This document shows positions 24,464 through 35,611 of a stretch of 64,000 nt of DNA, piece after piece. How positions within the stretch are numbered: position 1 is the first letter of the stretch; each line of letters starts with the position of its first letter. The notes under the pieces were generated by a model. That model was not told where the DNA came from. It did not search any database and saw only the letters and a program-made list of their open reading frames with translations. A program made the translations under genes and the position numbers. The stretch is from Eutypa lata. Taxonomy: Eukaryota; Ascomycota; Sordariomycetes; Xylariales; Diatrypaceae. The DNA is taken from positions 4,526,001 through 4,590,000 of the forward strand of contig JAKULF010000005.1 of the NCBI GenBank assembly GCA_022661535.1, written 5' to 3'.

Positions 24464-26753
24464 CTACTCCTTGAAAGCATCCATATCCCTCAACGCAGTT
24501 GCAAGACGCCTGTAGTCCCGCAGTAGCTCCAAGACCTCGCTGAGCTTTAAGTCTGCCGGGTTCTGCAACTCCATAAACCTCTTGTTTGGCGGCTTGATCT
24601 TCGGAATTTCTTTTGGTGGCAATGCTGCCGCGATGTCCGGGAAAGCCTATAGGTAATCATGAGTGATGGGATAGTTATGATGGGTCGGAGGCAAACTTAC
24701 CGTGCTTAGATCGCCACCCTCCACCGTTTTGCTACTTGTATCTTTGGCGGCTTGTTGGGGAGGCGGGCGACTGAACCCACGCATCATGCTCATGCCAGAA
24801 AATCGATTCATCGGGTTTAGGGAGTTCCCAAGATTCCGCATCGACTCAACCAGCGGGGCGTTAGCTCCAGAAGGAGGCGTTCCAACGGGAGATGAAGTTG
24901 CATCTCTGTTCTCTTCGGCGAACGCAACCTTCTTGCCGCTGCTTGCACTCCGACCACTCCGAGCGCTGTCAACACTGTGATCTCTAGCAGTCTTCTTACC
25001 ACCCACAAGAGATAGTACCTTGTCCTCCCTTGGTGGCCCAGTTCTCTCTGGATTTTCACTCTCGCGGACAGGAACTAAACCACTAGTAGGGCCATCGTCA
25101 TCCAGAGGAGGGGTCCCAATGAGTTTTCGGGCATCATCCAATGTCCGGGGAACGACTAGCTCTTTTCCCTCAGCTGAGGTATCACGAAGCTTGCCTAATA
25201 AGAACTTGTAGCTATCGCCTAGACTTGCACCGATATTCTTGAAACCTTGATCCGCGGTATTTAATAAAGAGTCGCCAGCATTTCCAATGGCTTGGGCTGG
25301 AGTATGAATAAGATCGCTTAACCTACGCCGTTGAGCAGTTATTCCTGGCAAGGGTTTCAGTCCTGCTGCGCCCTCGGTCGCGGTACTAGCTGGACTTGAT
25401 GTAGCCGCGGAAAGGCCTGCGGTGTACGCTGGAGGGAAGGTTTCGGTCCTTGAGGTTGCAGAGTCGCCCTCAACTTTAGGCTGCCCTGATGCTTGCTCGT
25501 TAGATCGAAGACTCGCAAGGTCTACTGTGTCTAAGAACGTAATAGCAGCCTCCAAGTTCGTTAGACAATAGGCAGTCTCCCCCTCCATCTTCTCCTCCCA
25601 GCGGAACCGGCGTATGAAGTTAGCATCACTGATGACGTTGAGCTTTTCAGGAGGCATAGTGATCAGTGTGTATATGAGCATAGGCATGATCTCATCAGCC
25701 GAGGAAGACGGGTGGAAATGAGATAAGGTATCCACGATGCTCTTATGGGTGGCCTTTAGATAGTTGAGTTTCCCAAGGGGGTACCTCTTCTCGTTCATTA
25801 CAGTCAGGTCTTTTCGGGCTTGTGTAAGATACTCGCTGATTTCATCGTGCCGTTTCACGAGGGCGTCAGGATCGTCACTTGAAAGTTCTCCCACATCAAC
25901 CCCCAGGTCTGTAGGCCCAATACCTACAAGGCCAAGAGCAGCTGTTTTTGATCTCAATCTGTCGTCTTGCTCCTCATCCTGAGTGCTTCTATGCCGATAT
26001 ATCCTGTCGTAGATACCCTCACAGAGACGCCGTTCAACAGCCTCTTCTAGTATGATCTTTTTCTGCTCCAATGCTTTCCTTGCCCGTTTCCGATCTGCAT
26101 ATTCCTCGGCAGTAAGCATCTGCTGTTCCGGTTCCTTGGTCGGCGTTCCCTTTGCTTTCTCTCTACTGCCAAGGGATGCGGCTTTCGCTCTCAATATGCT
26201 AGCGGCAGAAGAGGTTCGAGAGGTGCTAGGAGTCTCTCGAGTCTGGCGAGTTGCCATGCTAGAAATATGTGTTTGGATGTGGGAGGCAGCAATGTGGTAA
26301 AAATCTTGGAACATTTTGGATAGATTGTCGACATTTGGAGGCTTGGAATGGACTTTGGCAGATAATGAGTCTATGAAGCTAAGAAAAGGCAATCACACAT
26401 CAACATTCTTGTCCCACGCTTTCTATGGTGGTAAACTAGGCTTACTTGTCTATCATGCTCACAAGCTCTATTGGGATCTCATCCATATCCACAGAAGCTC
26501 GAGGGGGTTCGAAAGGCTCTTCATTGGACTCAGATTCGAATGTATCGGCATCTGAAGGTGGCTGCTTCTGAGGCGAGCCAGTTTCTGCTATGGTGATTTC
26601 CGGAACCGTGCCATCATGGAAAGTACTCGCCCGCTTGGGGGTCTGCAATGGATCATTTGACTCGGAGATTTTTTGCCTCGGGAATGATTTGGTGCTTCTA
26701 AGCGACCCGGGACGCGGTTCGGTTGTGCCTTTGGTCGGTGTTTCGGATGCCAT
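24464..26753 (-). CDS. VPS9-domain protein, probable Rab5-type guanine nucleotide exchange factor
   Basis: Three exons: 26753-26446, 26378-24701 and 24646-24464, giving 722 aa. A disordered N-terminus (about 1-95) and a Lys/Arg/Glu-rich helix (about 195-235) precede the VPS9 domain at about 240-385. Visible domain residues include DEIMPMLIYTLI with the conserved Asp and Pro, and AYCLTNLEAAI with the Tyr and Thr that contact Rab in Rabex-5. The region after 390 is Ser/Pro-rich. A KKVAFAEE segment fits an RVxF PP1-docking motif. The last exon encodes a conserved-looking helical tail rich in Leu/Arg (SEVLELLRDYRRLATALRD). I see no CUE domain, which separates it from Vps9 proper and makes it more like Muk1 or other VPS9-only factors. 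VPS9 factors activate Vps21/Ypt5x GTPases on endosomes. Family firm, exact orthology open. Confidence 0.88.
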
Positions 26754-28207
26754 TTAGGATACTGTTGGTAAAGATGATTATACTAATGGTTAGCTCCCGC
26801 TCCAACTATTCGATGAATGGCAAGGTTCCAGTGGAGGGAAAAGCACGGGATGAACATTTCGCGATTTAATAAACTGTAATGACTAGATTTACTCGAGTTG
26901 AGCCATGCTTACATAGGTACGTATACTCGAGTCAATAATATATAAATAAAGCCACCTGTTATGATGTTAGGTATACCTGCAACGTCGCACGGATTATATC
27001 AAGGCATGTATGTAGGTGGATGAAGAGCGTGAAAGGCTAATTGTATCACGACCTATTGTATATAAGTAAGAGGTAGATAGTTTAACTAGAAGGTGGATCA
27101 AAGGCTGTCTTGATGTTCTGAAATGTTGCTGAGGGAGCCTCTCGCGTTACACGTTGGAGGTTGTGTTGCCTTACTTGCCTTGCGTATAATGCAATAGGAA
27201 GATGTTGTATCTTATCGATGCGTTGTTAGGTGTATATATGTAGTAATGAATTCTAGCTAACTAGTCTAGGTGAGCTGATGATTCGTATGCCAATATGCGT
27301 AGTCCACTGTTACCGTTTTGCCTGTTCAACTATGTATCTGGACATACTTACCTACCTACCTACCTACCTACATATGCTAGTATTCTTCTATCTTACTCCT
27401 TATATTTATTGCACATTAAAACCTAGTAGACACATTTAAGGTAGTATTCAAGTCGGCATCAAAGTAACACCTAAACCTACCGTACCAGCGTACCTACGAC
27501 ACACATCCGACACATGCCCCATTCGATGTCGGGTTTAGCTTGTCATGCGGGCTGCGGGGAGCGATAGAACAAGTGAATGAGCGGAAGGCGAAAGCTGCAA
27601 GGTCCGCCAACCCGCCCTTATCATTCTGACGCTAACCCTTTTTAGGATGGACTGGGGAATATCTTAGGCACCTGCCATAAACTGCCGGGGTGCGATAATG
27701 GACTGTAACGGTCAATCGGAGCATTCAACTTGATCCACTGCAGTCGTCATAAGGCCAACTGGTGGCACGCGGTCAGGGCGGTATCAACAAGTGGAGAAAG
27801 ACTGCATATCGAGGCTTACATCTACAATAATAAGTACATCCTTTGAATCAACCTTCCTCCTACATCCTTACACCAGCTCCAACTCTGAAATCATATCAAC
27901 AACAAACTGCACTGTTATTGAATATCCATCGATATACCTACCCAGGCATCCAAACTTTATTCTTAGCTAGGCTCTATTGCCTTTCTCTGGAGTGATATAT
28001 ACCTAGTACCCTTGAATTACACGAAGTACTTTCATCACCAAATACCTACCTACATAGCTCTTATTAGGTAGCTACGATTAGTCGATGTGGTTATGCCTCG
28101 ACAACCGAATGTCTCGATGATTTGCTAGCATTCTTTATTATTTCTGGTAGTTTTCGTTCCAGTGAATAGTCTAGTCCATCTATATCTTTGTCCCCAAACT
28201 CGCAGCG
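26754..28207. other. Bidirectional promoter region between VPS9 gene and ATG15
   Basis: About 1.45 kb between two divergently transcribed genes. It contains a TACC tetranucleotide tract (about 27348-27371) and ACCTACC/AGGTA tracts near 28020-28075. I see no coding region. Any nutrient-responsive element for ATG15 would be expected here but I cannot name one from the sequence. Confidence 0.5.
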
Positions 28208-30222
28208 ATGATACCGAGACCTAAACCACCAACATGCCACTCTGCTGGCAGAGTTACCGCCAAACTCCTCTTATCCTTTCTTGCCATATCGGCATCGCCA
28301 TCCGTCGCTGATAGCATACACGACTCCGGATCTAGTCCGGATTTCATATCTGGTTCCCCTATACTATCCCCCTTGATACCCGAACCACCACAACCTGCCG
28401 ACCACACCTTTGTATGTCTTCCCTCGTCAGTGTTAACGTAGTATGCCATCTCGCTAAACTAATTGTAGACTCTTCGTCACATCTTCCATCATGGAACCTA
28501 CGAACATCCCGGTCTACATCGACGCAAAGATATCCTTGAGCCCGAAGCCGAAGTATGGCTAGCCGAGAGCGATGGTTACGCGGCCGAGCGGATTCCGTCC
28601 CTGAAGGCGAAGAGCCAACCTCGAAAGATCGAACGAATGGTGGACAGGAGACCGAGCATTGTTGATCCTATGGTTGCTGAAGCTCGTCAAAGGGGGGCTA
28701 TCTTCGCTAGCTCCCCTTCAGTTTGGACTGTGGATGATGTGCCTGGGCCTGACGTTACCGACAAAGAGACCGTTCTCACCATGGCCCTCATAGCAGCCGA
28801 TGCTTACGTTGAAAAGCCAGGAATGCCAGACTGGGAGGAAGTTGGCGAACCATTCAATAGAACAGAGGATTTCGGTTGGGAGACTGATGGTCTGCGTGGC
28901 CATATTTGGGGAGATGAAACCAACTCGACTATCGTGATCGGTCTCAAAGGCACATCGCCAGCTGTTTTTGATGGCGAAGGCACCACGACGAACGATAAGG
29001 AAAACGATAACCTGTTCTTCAGCTGCTGTTGTGCCCAGCAAGGCCAGTGGTCTTGGCACCAGGTATGCGATTGTGCGACGGGTACATACCAGTGCAACAA
29101 CACCTGTGTAAGACAGGCTTTGTATGCAGAGAACAGGTATTACCAGGCTGCTAGAGAGCTCTATGCCAATGTGACGGAACTCTACCCGGAATCCAACATC
29201 TGGATCGCTGGACATTCACTAGGTGGCGCGGTTAGTTCACTGCTCGGTCTTACCTATGGTCTGCCAGTAGTCACCTTCGAGGCTGTACCCGAAGCCCTCG
29301 CCGCTGGTCGAATCGGATTACCTGTGCCTCCCCATGCAGACCCCAACTTCCCCCAGACACGCCAATACACAGGGACATTCCACTTTGGCCATACAGCCGA
29401 CCCTATTTATGTAGGCACATGCAATGGTGCGACAGCTACGTGCTCATTCGCGGGTTATGCCATGGAATCATCCTGTCATACTGGCTACGAGTGTACCTAC
29501 GATACCGTCGCAGACAAAGGCTGGAGAGTAGGCATAGGGACTCATAAGATCAGGTCGGTGATCAATGACGTCATCCGAAAGTACGACGATGCCGCAGAGT
29601 GCAAGTTTACCCCAGAGTGCCGAGATTGCTCGAACTGGAAGATGTATGAAAGCAACAGCACAGAGCCAACGTCATCGTCTACTAGTACTACTTCGTCAAA
29701 GACACGAACCAGGACTGCTACGTGCAAAACCCCAGGATGGTGGGGTTGTCTAGACGAGACTACAACTACGGGATCCGCAACGACAACAACAACAACAAGC
29801 TCGTCGACTTCGACTTGCGAGACTCCTGGATGGTAAGCTCCTTGATAGACATCACTGCTAGGATATATGCTAATAGATGATAAAGGTTTGGATGTAAAGA
29901 CGAGACCACAACCACGACTACGACTACGTCCAGCACTACCTCTTCCGCTACTACAACGTGCGTGACACCTGGCTGGTAAGTAAAAGGCATCCCTAGAGAA
30001 GTTGAAATTGGAATTAACTCTGTCAGGTTCGGCTGCAATGACAAGACAATGACGGCATCGACTACTGCCACGCCGCAGCCGCATCCCATCACGACACCAC
30101 CAGCAATGACAAGCACACCAGCACCCGAACCTACTACCACAGCATCAACGATATCATGCGTCAGGCGGAACTGGGTTGGTATATGCAAGGAATATGGAGA
30201 GGCGGCACCTGGCGAACTATGA
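28208..30222 (+). CDS. ATG15: Autophagy-related vacuolar phospholipase Atg15
   Basis: Four exons: 28208-28411, 28469-29832, 29886-29975 and 30027-30222, giving 617 aa. A hydrophobic signal anchor lies at about 18-35 ([18 protein letters not shown]). Then come the [16 protein letters not shown] block ([19 protein letters not shown]), the [10 protein letters not shown] block and the lipase nucleophile motif GHSLGG with Ser318. A Cys-rich tract ([13 protein letters not shown]...[10 protein letters not shown]) and the ECTYDT...GIGTHKI region are typical of fungal Atg15, which breaks down autophagic bodies and multivesicular-body membranes in the vacuole after delivery by that pathway. The C-terminus is unusual: a CKTPGWWGC unit followed by two more copies (CETPGW-FGC, CVTPGW-FGC) separated by Thr/Ser-rich linkers, plus a degenerate [10 protein letters not shown]. 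The second and third copies carry an intron at the same point inside the Trp codon (phase 2). Splice sites are canonical. Confidence 0.93.
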
Positions 30223-30674
30223 TTACTCCTAACAGCAACATTATTATGATTATTAGCATTGGCATAAAGGACTTTGACTTATAAGTAGATCAGTCCAGGA
30301 GTTTTTGGATAGCATGAAGCATGGTATATATTTGTCCCACGAGAATGAACACAGAGGAATTCCAGGACGCTGCCGAGTCTTTCTACTTGTGTCTTGCTGT
30401 ATTTTGTCTACCTGCCTCACCCCTTCCCTAACTCCGGGTTACACGCTGGCATGTTCCGTGCCCGCCGCCGCCGACTTGACTTATATATGGTTTAAAGTGC
30501 CTGAAGATGCAACATAAAAGGAGAAAAATGCCCCTCGAATATAAACAAGAACCGAACCATCTCGGATAGATAACCAACCACAAGACTAATTCATATTCCC
30601 TCTGCCCCTTTTCCATTCCCCGCTAGGGATATCCATCCAACCGCCTAAACACCCACTCCACTCTACTCTCTAAC
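30223..30674. other. Convergent intergenic region ATG15 / ADE5,7
   Basis: About 450 bp between two 3' ends. It shows no coding content and must include both 3' UTRs and polyadenylation sites. Confidence 0.5.
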
Positions 30675-31323
30675 CTAATCCCACCTCTCCAACCCCTTCA
30701 AAACACACCCCCCATCACCCTCACGTCCCTCCACCAACCTCCCAATCACATAGACCGTCTCCCCCATCGCGCGCAGCTTCCCCGCCACATCCTCCGCGTC
30801 CGCCGTCCCCACAGCAGCCACCATCCCGATGCCCGTGTTGAAGGTGCGCGCGAGCTCGGCCGCGTCGACGTTCCCGGCCCTCTTGAGCCAGCGGAACACG
30901 GGCGGCAGCTTCCAGGTCGCGACGTCGATCTCAGCTGAAACGACATTTTGTTTCTTGTCGCCCGGCAGCATGCGCGGCACGTTCTCCACCAGCCCGCCGC
31001 CCGTGATGTGCGCGAGCCCCTTGAGCCGGGGCAGCACGCTCAGCACGGAGCGCACGTAGATCCGCGTCGGCGTGAGGAGGGACCGGCCCACTGTTGTTTC
31101 GGAGGAGGAGGAGCCGGATTCCCACGGTGCGGGCGCGTCGTACGCCAAGTTCTCGCGGGCGAGGATGCGGCGCACGAGCGAGAAGCCGTTGGAGTGGACG
31201 CCGGAGGAGGCGAGACCCAGGAGCACGTCTCCCGAGACCATGGCGTCGTGGCGCGGGAGGCGGCTCCCGGGGCGCATGGCGCCGATCGCGGCCCCCGCGG
31301 CGTCGTAGTCGTCGTCGCGGTAC

Positions 31324-31355
<32 letters not shown>

Positions 31356-33095
31356 GAGCGCGCACCCGGCGTCGCGGCACCCGGCGGCCACGCCCTCGAC
31401 GAAGCTGGCGGCCGTGGCGCCGTCCAGCCGGCTGCACCCGAAGTAGTCCAGGAACATGAGGGGCTCGGCCCCCTGCACCACCAGGTCGTTTACGTTCATG
31501 GCCACAAGGTCGATGCCCACCGTGCTGTGGTCGCCCACCGCCTGCGCCACCATCAGCTTCGTGCCCACCCCGTCGATGGCGCCCACCATGATCGGCGCGT
31601 CGGTCGTAGCAGCAAACCCCGCTTTCGCCAGATCGACCTCGCCTCCGAACCCGCCGATCTCGGCATCGGCGCCCGGGCGCGCCGTCGATCGCACCGCCTT
31701 GCGGATGCGCTCGACGAACTGGTTCCCGGCGTCGATGCTGACGCCGGACTGCGCATACGTGAGGGATTCTTTCGCCTGGCCCGTCGAAGTGGCCTTGAAG
31801 GCACGGTGCGCGATGTCTTTCCGGAAGTACATGCCCTTGAACTGGATCAGCTTGACCCCCTCGTAGGCGCGGTCGACGGCGGCGCGGAGGCTCCCGGCGG
31901 CCGTGGCGCTGGCGGCGATCACGCGTCCACCGGCCGTTCTGAGCGTGCGCGTGTTGTTGTTCTCTAATTGTGTGCCCGCGTGGAAGATGTTGATGTCGGC
32001 GGGCGGGGCCGAGACGGTCATCTCGTCGCCCTTGGCGTACGACTCCGGGTAGCCGCCGGCAGCTACGACGACCGTCGCGCTGAACTTGGGCTCGATTTTG
32101 ATCGAGACACTGTCGAGGTGGCCCTGCGAGCAGGCGACCATGATCTTGGCTAGGTCGGTGTCGTCGGACAACAGGGGGAGGACCGTCTGCGTCTCGGGGT
32201 CGCCGAATCGCACATTGTATTCGAGGACCTTGGGCCCGTTGGCGGTGATCATGAGACCGGTGAACAGAACACCCTTGAAGGGCATCTCGTCCTTGCGCAT
32301 GCCATCGATGGTCGGTTGGATGATCTCCCGGTCGATCTGCGCCACGAGCTCTGGCGTCGCGAGGTTCGTCGGTGCGTAGCAGCCCATCCCTCCGGTGTTG
32401 AGGCCCGTGTCTCCTTCGCCGATTCTCTTGTGGTCCTGCGCAGGGGGGAGGGACTTGATTATGTGGCCGTCGCTGAAGGTTAACACGCTCAGCTCGTCGC
32501 CAGTCAAGAACTCCTCGATGACTATCTCGTCTCCCGCCGACCCAAACTCCCTCTTCAGCATGACATCCTCGAGTGCCTTGTACGCCTCCTCTTTCGTCTC
32601 GGGGATGAGAACGCCCTTGCCGGCCGCGAGGCCACTGGCCTTGATGACGACGTTATGCTGTACGCTGTCGAGGTACGCGCGCGCTCTGTCGTAGTCGGTG
32701 AAGTTCTCGTACGCGGCCGTGGGGATGTTGTGCTTCTTCATGAAGTCCTTGGAGAAGGTCTTGCTCCCCTCCATGCGGGCGGCGTCGGTCGAGGGGCCGA
32801 AGCTGGGGATCCCGGCGTCCTCGAAGAAGTCGACGGCGCCGGCGACGAGAGGCGCTTCCGGGCCCGGGACGACATAGTTGACGTTGTTTTGCCGCGCCAG
32901 CTCGAGCAGGGCGGAGAAGTCCTCCGCCGACACCGAGGTGTTGTTCGTGGTCTTGGGACAGATCGCCGTGCCTCCATTGCCGGGTACCGCGATGATGGAC
33001 TCGACCAAGGGCGACTGACTCAGCTTCCAAGCGATGGCATGCTCTCGACCTCCGTTTCCAATCAGGAGAACACGGAGGGGGTATTTGATTCCCAT
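30675..33095 (-). CDS. ADE5,7: Bifunctional phosphoribosylamine-glycine ligase / phosphoribosylformylglycinamidine cyclo-ligase (GARS-AIRS)
   Basis: An intronless frame of 806 aa from the ATG at 33095; the frame stays open about 30 bases upstream but without another ATG. The N-terminal half is GARS: LIGNGGREHAIAWKL nucleotide-binding start, PGPEAPLVAG, GSKTFSKDFM, an ATP-grasp segment (VVIKASGLAAGKGV) and VRFGDPETQ. The C-terminal half, from about 440, is AIRS: TYAQSGVSIDAGN, PIMVGAIDGVGTKL, DLVAMNVNDLVVQGAEPL and GGETAEMPGMY. The enzyme catalyses steps 2 and 5 of de novo purine synthesis in the cytosol; yeast Ade5,7 is 802 aa, so the length fits. GC content of the coding strand is clearly above its flanks. 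Both halves keep their core motifs, so it is expected to be active. Confidence 0.96.
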
Positions 33096-34235
33096 TGTGC
33101 AATATTCGAAATTAGGAAGGGTCAACCTTGGAAACTAGAAAATTGGATTAATGTCTACCCAGAGCCTCACTCATAGGAACTTACCAATCAGAATATCTTG
33201 GCCAATTGAAGGGCCATTCAATCTAAATAGGCTCAACACAATGCAGCTTGAATTTAACCACTAGAAATTTTCTTCCACCAAAAAAAATATTACCCCTCAG
33301 CTATTAGGAGAAAGAGAAATGCCCCTCCCCCGCATAGAAGAGCTACGCTAATGCCGCCGGATAAGCTGATAGACCCCAGCTAAAGCTTCTGTAGCAGGGG
33401 CCTGTAGTTACAGGGGCTAAAGTAAAGAGACACAAGAATATCTCTTATAATGAAAGGGGTTCCAAGTATATTAAAAAACAGCTAGTCACTTGATGACAGA
33501 TTCCACAAAGGATCATTGTGGCTATAAGTCCTAGATTAACTAGACTCTCCTTTATTTTCAACCGCTACTGTAACTCTCTCATATCTATTACTTATACTTT
33601 GAACTGAAAGATTAGTCTTGCACTGGAAGAACAAGATCAACTACGCAGATAGTATAAATGTGCCCCTATTAACACAAGACATAAGACGATAAATTAGCTG
33701 CAGAGCGTAATTCTAGGAGCTCCTGTGGTGTGTCTACGTATAAGGCGGCAAAGACAGCAAAGACAATGTAGGCTAACATTTATCAATAGGGATCTAGCTA
33801 GAATAATGCTTATTCTTATTATCAGAGGTGACCAGGCTCTTAGTAGGTCGATATAAGCAGAGTCTAGTATTAACACGGTAATTTTCCCCTAACTGTAGGC
33901 ATGGGGCTTTCACACAAAGCATATATAAGCTAGGTACATACAGAGATATATATATAGTAGAGGTGGAAGATATCATCATCGCATGCATGTGCATGCATGT
34001 GCAGCTTCACAGGAGACTATGTACGAAGTACCCCTGAAAGCACGCTAAGACGATAGTGACCGACGCTAAGCCGTTTATGGCAAATAGCACCCCACAGCAG
34101 CTGTGGAAATAGCCGTAGACTGATCACGTCTTCTTGAACCTCCATCCTATTTCATCTTTATCTTCCTTCATAAGTTCCTCAATTACCGATTTTTCTTGAT
34201 AATCAAGCAGCGAATATATAAGCCACTGCATCGCC
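33096..34235. other. Divergent spacer ADE5,7 / dephospho-CoA kinase, AT-rich, possible repeat relic
   Basis: About 1.1 kb holding both promoters. The 33280-33960 part differs from other spacers: AT-rich with interspersed CTAG/TAG-rich words and short self-complementary stretches such as GGCCTGTAGTTACAGGGGC (about 33399-33417). A TGCATGTGCATGCATG repeat sits at about 33984-34000. It could be the remnant of a mobile element or solo terminal repeat, but I cannot find target-site duplications or protein remnants. Confidence 0.4.
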
Positions 34236-35060
34236 ATGCTATTCCTAGGGTTGACAGGCTCTATAGCCACCGGAAAGTCCACGGTATCTTCCATTCTAGC
34301 ATCACCACCCTATTCGCTGCCAATTATCGATGCCGATATACTTGCGCGGAAGGTGGTGGAGCCCGGTACCGCTGGGTACAACGCCATTGTGAAACACTTT
34401 GGTCCAAAGACCCCAGATCTGCTTGTCCCGGAGTCAGACTCGATGCCGGCCAATGGCGTCGATGGCAAAGGCAGGCCCCTGAACCGACCTGCTCTCGGCC
34501 GGGCTGTCTTCGGGGACAGCGAGGAGAGGAAGAAGGACCGGGCTGTGCTCAACGGCATCGTGCATCCCGCCGTGAGGAAGGAGGTGTACAGGGCCCTCTT
34601 CCTAAACTACCTGAGGGGCCAGTGGGCGGTGGTCCTTGATGTCCCACTGCTCTTCGAGAGCGGCTGGGACAGGCTCTCGGGCGTGGTCATGGTGGTCGCC
34701 GTGCGGGATCCTGAAATGCAGATGCAGAGGCTGATGGAGCGCGATCCACATCTCAGTCGCGAGGATGCACAGAACCGCGTTCTCAGCCAGACCGACGTCA
34801 GGTTGAAAGCGAAGAGGTGCGAGGCAAGAGGCAAAGGGAAGGGGGTGGTGTTATGGAATGACGGGACGAAGGAGCAGTTGAAGGCCGAGATCGATGCTGC
34901 AATTCAGGATATCAGAGCGGGCAGCCCTCCTTGGTGGAATTGGGCATGTCTCTTCTGTCCTCCCCTGGGCGTCGCGGCAGGCGCGTGGATCTATTGGCAA
35001 AATGTCAATATCAATAAGCGTTGGCGTGAAATGGAGCTGAAGGAGAAGGCTAAGCTCTAG
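34236..35060 (+). CDS. CAB5: Dephospho-CoA kinase with C-terminal membrane segment
   Basis: An intronless 274-aa frame starting at the first ATG. The P-loop is GLTGSIATGKST at residues 5-16, followed by the DADILARKVVEPG segment that lines the CoA-binding site. Other family blocks are LGRAVFGDSEERKKL-like (LGRAVFGDSEERKKD), HPAVRKE, VVLDVPLLFESGWD, and MERDPHLSREDAQNRVLSQ in the lid. The enzyme phosphorylates the 3' hydroxyl of dephospho-CoA, the last step of CoA synthesis. A hydrophobic segment at about 230-250 (WNWACLFCPPLGVAAGAWIYW) followed by a basic tail suggests a membrane anchor, facing mitochondria or ER; that placement is inference. The insertion at about 71-90 is Gly/Pro-rich. Confidence 0.93.
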   Translation: MLFLGLTGSIATGKSTVSSILASPPYSLPIIDADILARKVVEPGTAGYNAIVKHFGPKTPDLLVPESDSMPANGVDGKGRPLNRPALGRAVFGDSEERKKDRAVLNGIVHPAVRKEVYRALFLNYLRGQWAVVLDVPLLFESGWDRLSGVVMVVAVRDPEMQMQRLMERDPHLSREDAQNRVLSQTDVRLKAKRCEARGKGKGVVLWNDGTKEQLKAEIDAAIQDIRAGSPPWWNWACLFCPPLGVAAGAWIYWQNVNINKRWREMELKEKAKL

Positions 35061-35611
35061 TTGCCTTAGGAAGGCAGTTGCTGTTGCTTGGGATTAGGTT
35101 GGTTACTGGGGCCACCACCTACACTACTACCACCACCACTACTACTACTGCAGCAATAGGCGAGGGAAGGTTCTACACATGGTCAAAAGGATACTTCCTC
35201 AACATGTTTCTTATGCAGCAAGCTTATTCAAATTGGAACATTGCCCGTTCCTTTTAGGGCTCACTTGACTCCATTACCTTCTCTCTACCTTTGCAGTCCT
35301 TTTTAGGATGAACAATAATACCATTTGAGAGATCAGATTCACCTACATAATCGTCGCTCTCAAACCCACTCATTTCTCTACCTATTGTGCAAGGCTATCT
35401 TGACATCCCTCTAAAGATCTCGCACTCACTCTCAGCACACAGTTATTCTCGATATTACAGTTGTCAACTTCGACCTTTCCTGCCAATTGTACTAATCCTA
35501 CTACCACGTTGTTTCTCACTTCCATCATTACTACCGTGTCACCTATCTAAGCTAAACAGACAACTGACTTCCTTGATACCAAAGATAGTCATTTGACTAT
35601 CCTCGCTCAAG
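35061..35611. other. Spacer between CAB5 and the WG-rich protein gene
   Basis: About 550 bp in tandem orientation. It contains a CCACCACTACTACTACTG-like ACT/CAC tract near 35127-35152 and a pyrimidine-rich stretch (35350-35560) likely to be promoter and 5' UTR of the next gene. No coding content seen. Confidence 0.5.

Noticed and set aside
28637..28640. Internal ATG (MVDRRPS) as ATG15 start
   Set aside because: It would remove the signal anchor and the FHHGTY block, which are recovered by a well-formed intron at 28412-28468.
30948..31967. 339-codon frame antisense to ADE5,7
   Set aside because: Shadow of the GC-rich purine gene; His/Arg/Gly/Val-rich composition is typical of antisense frames.
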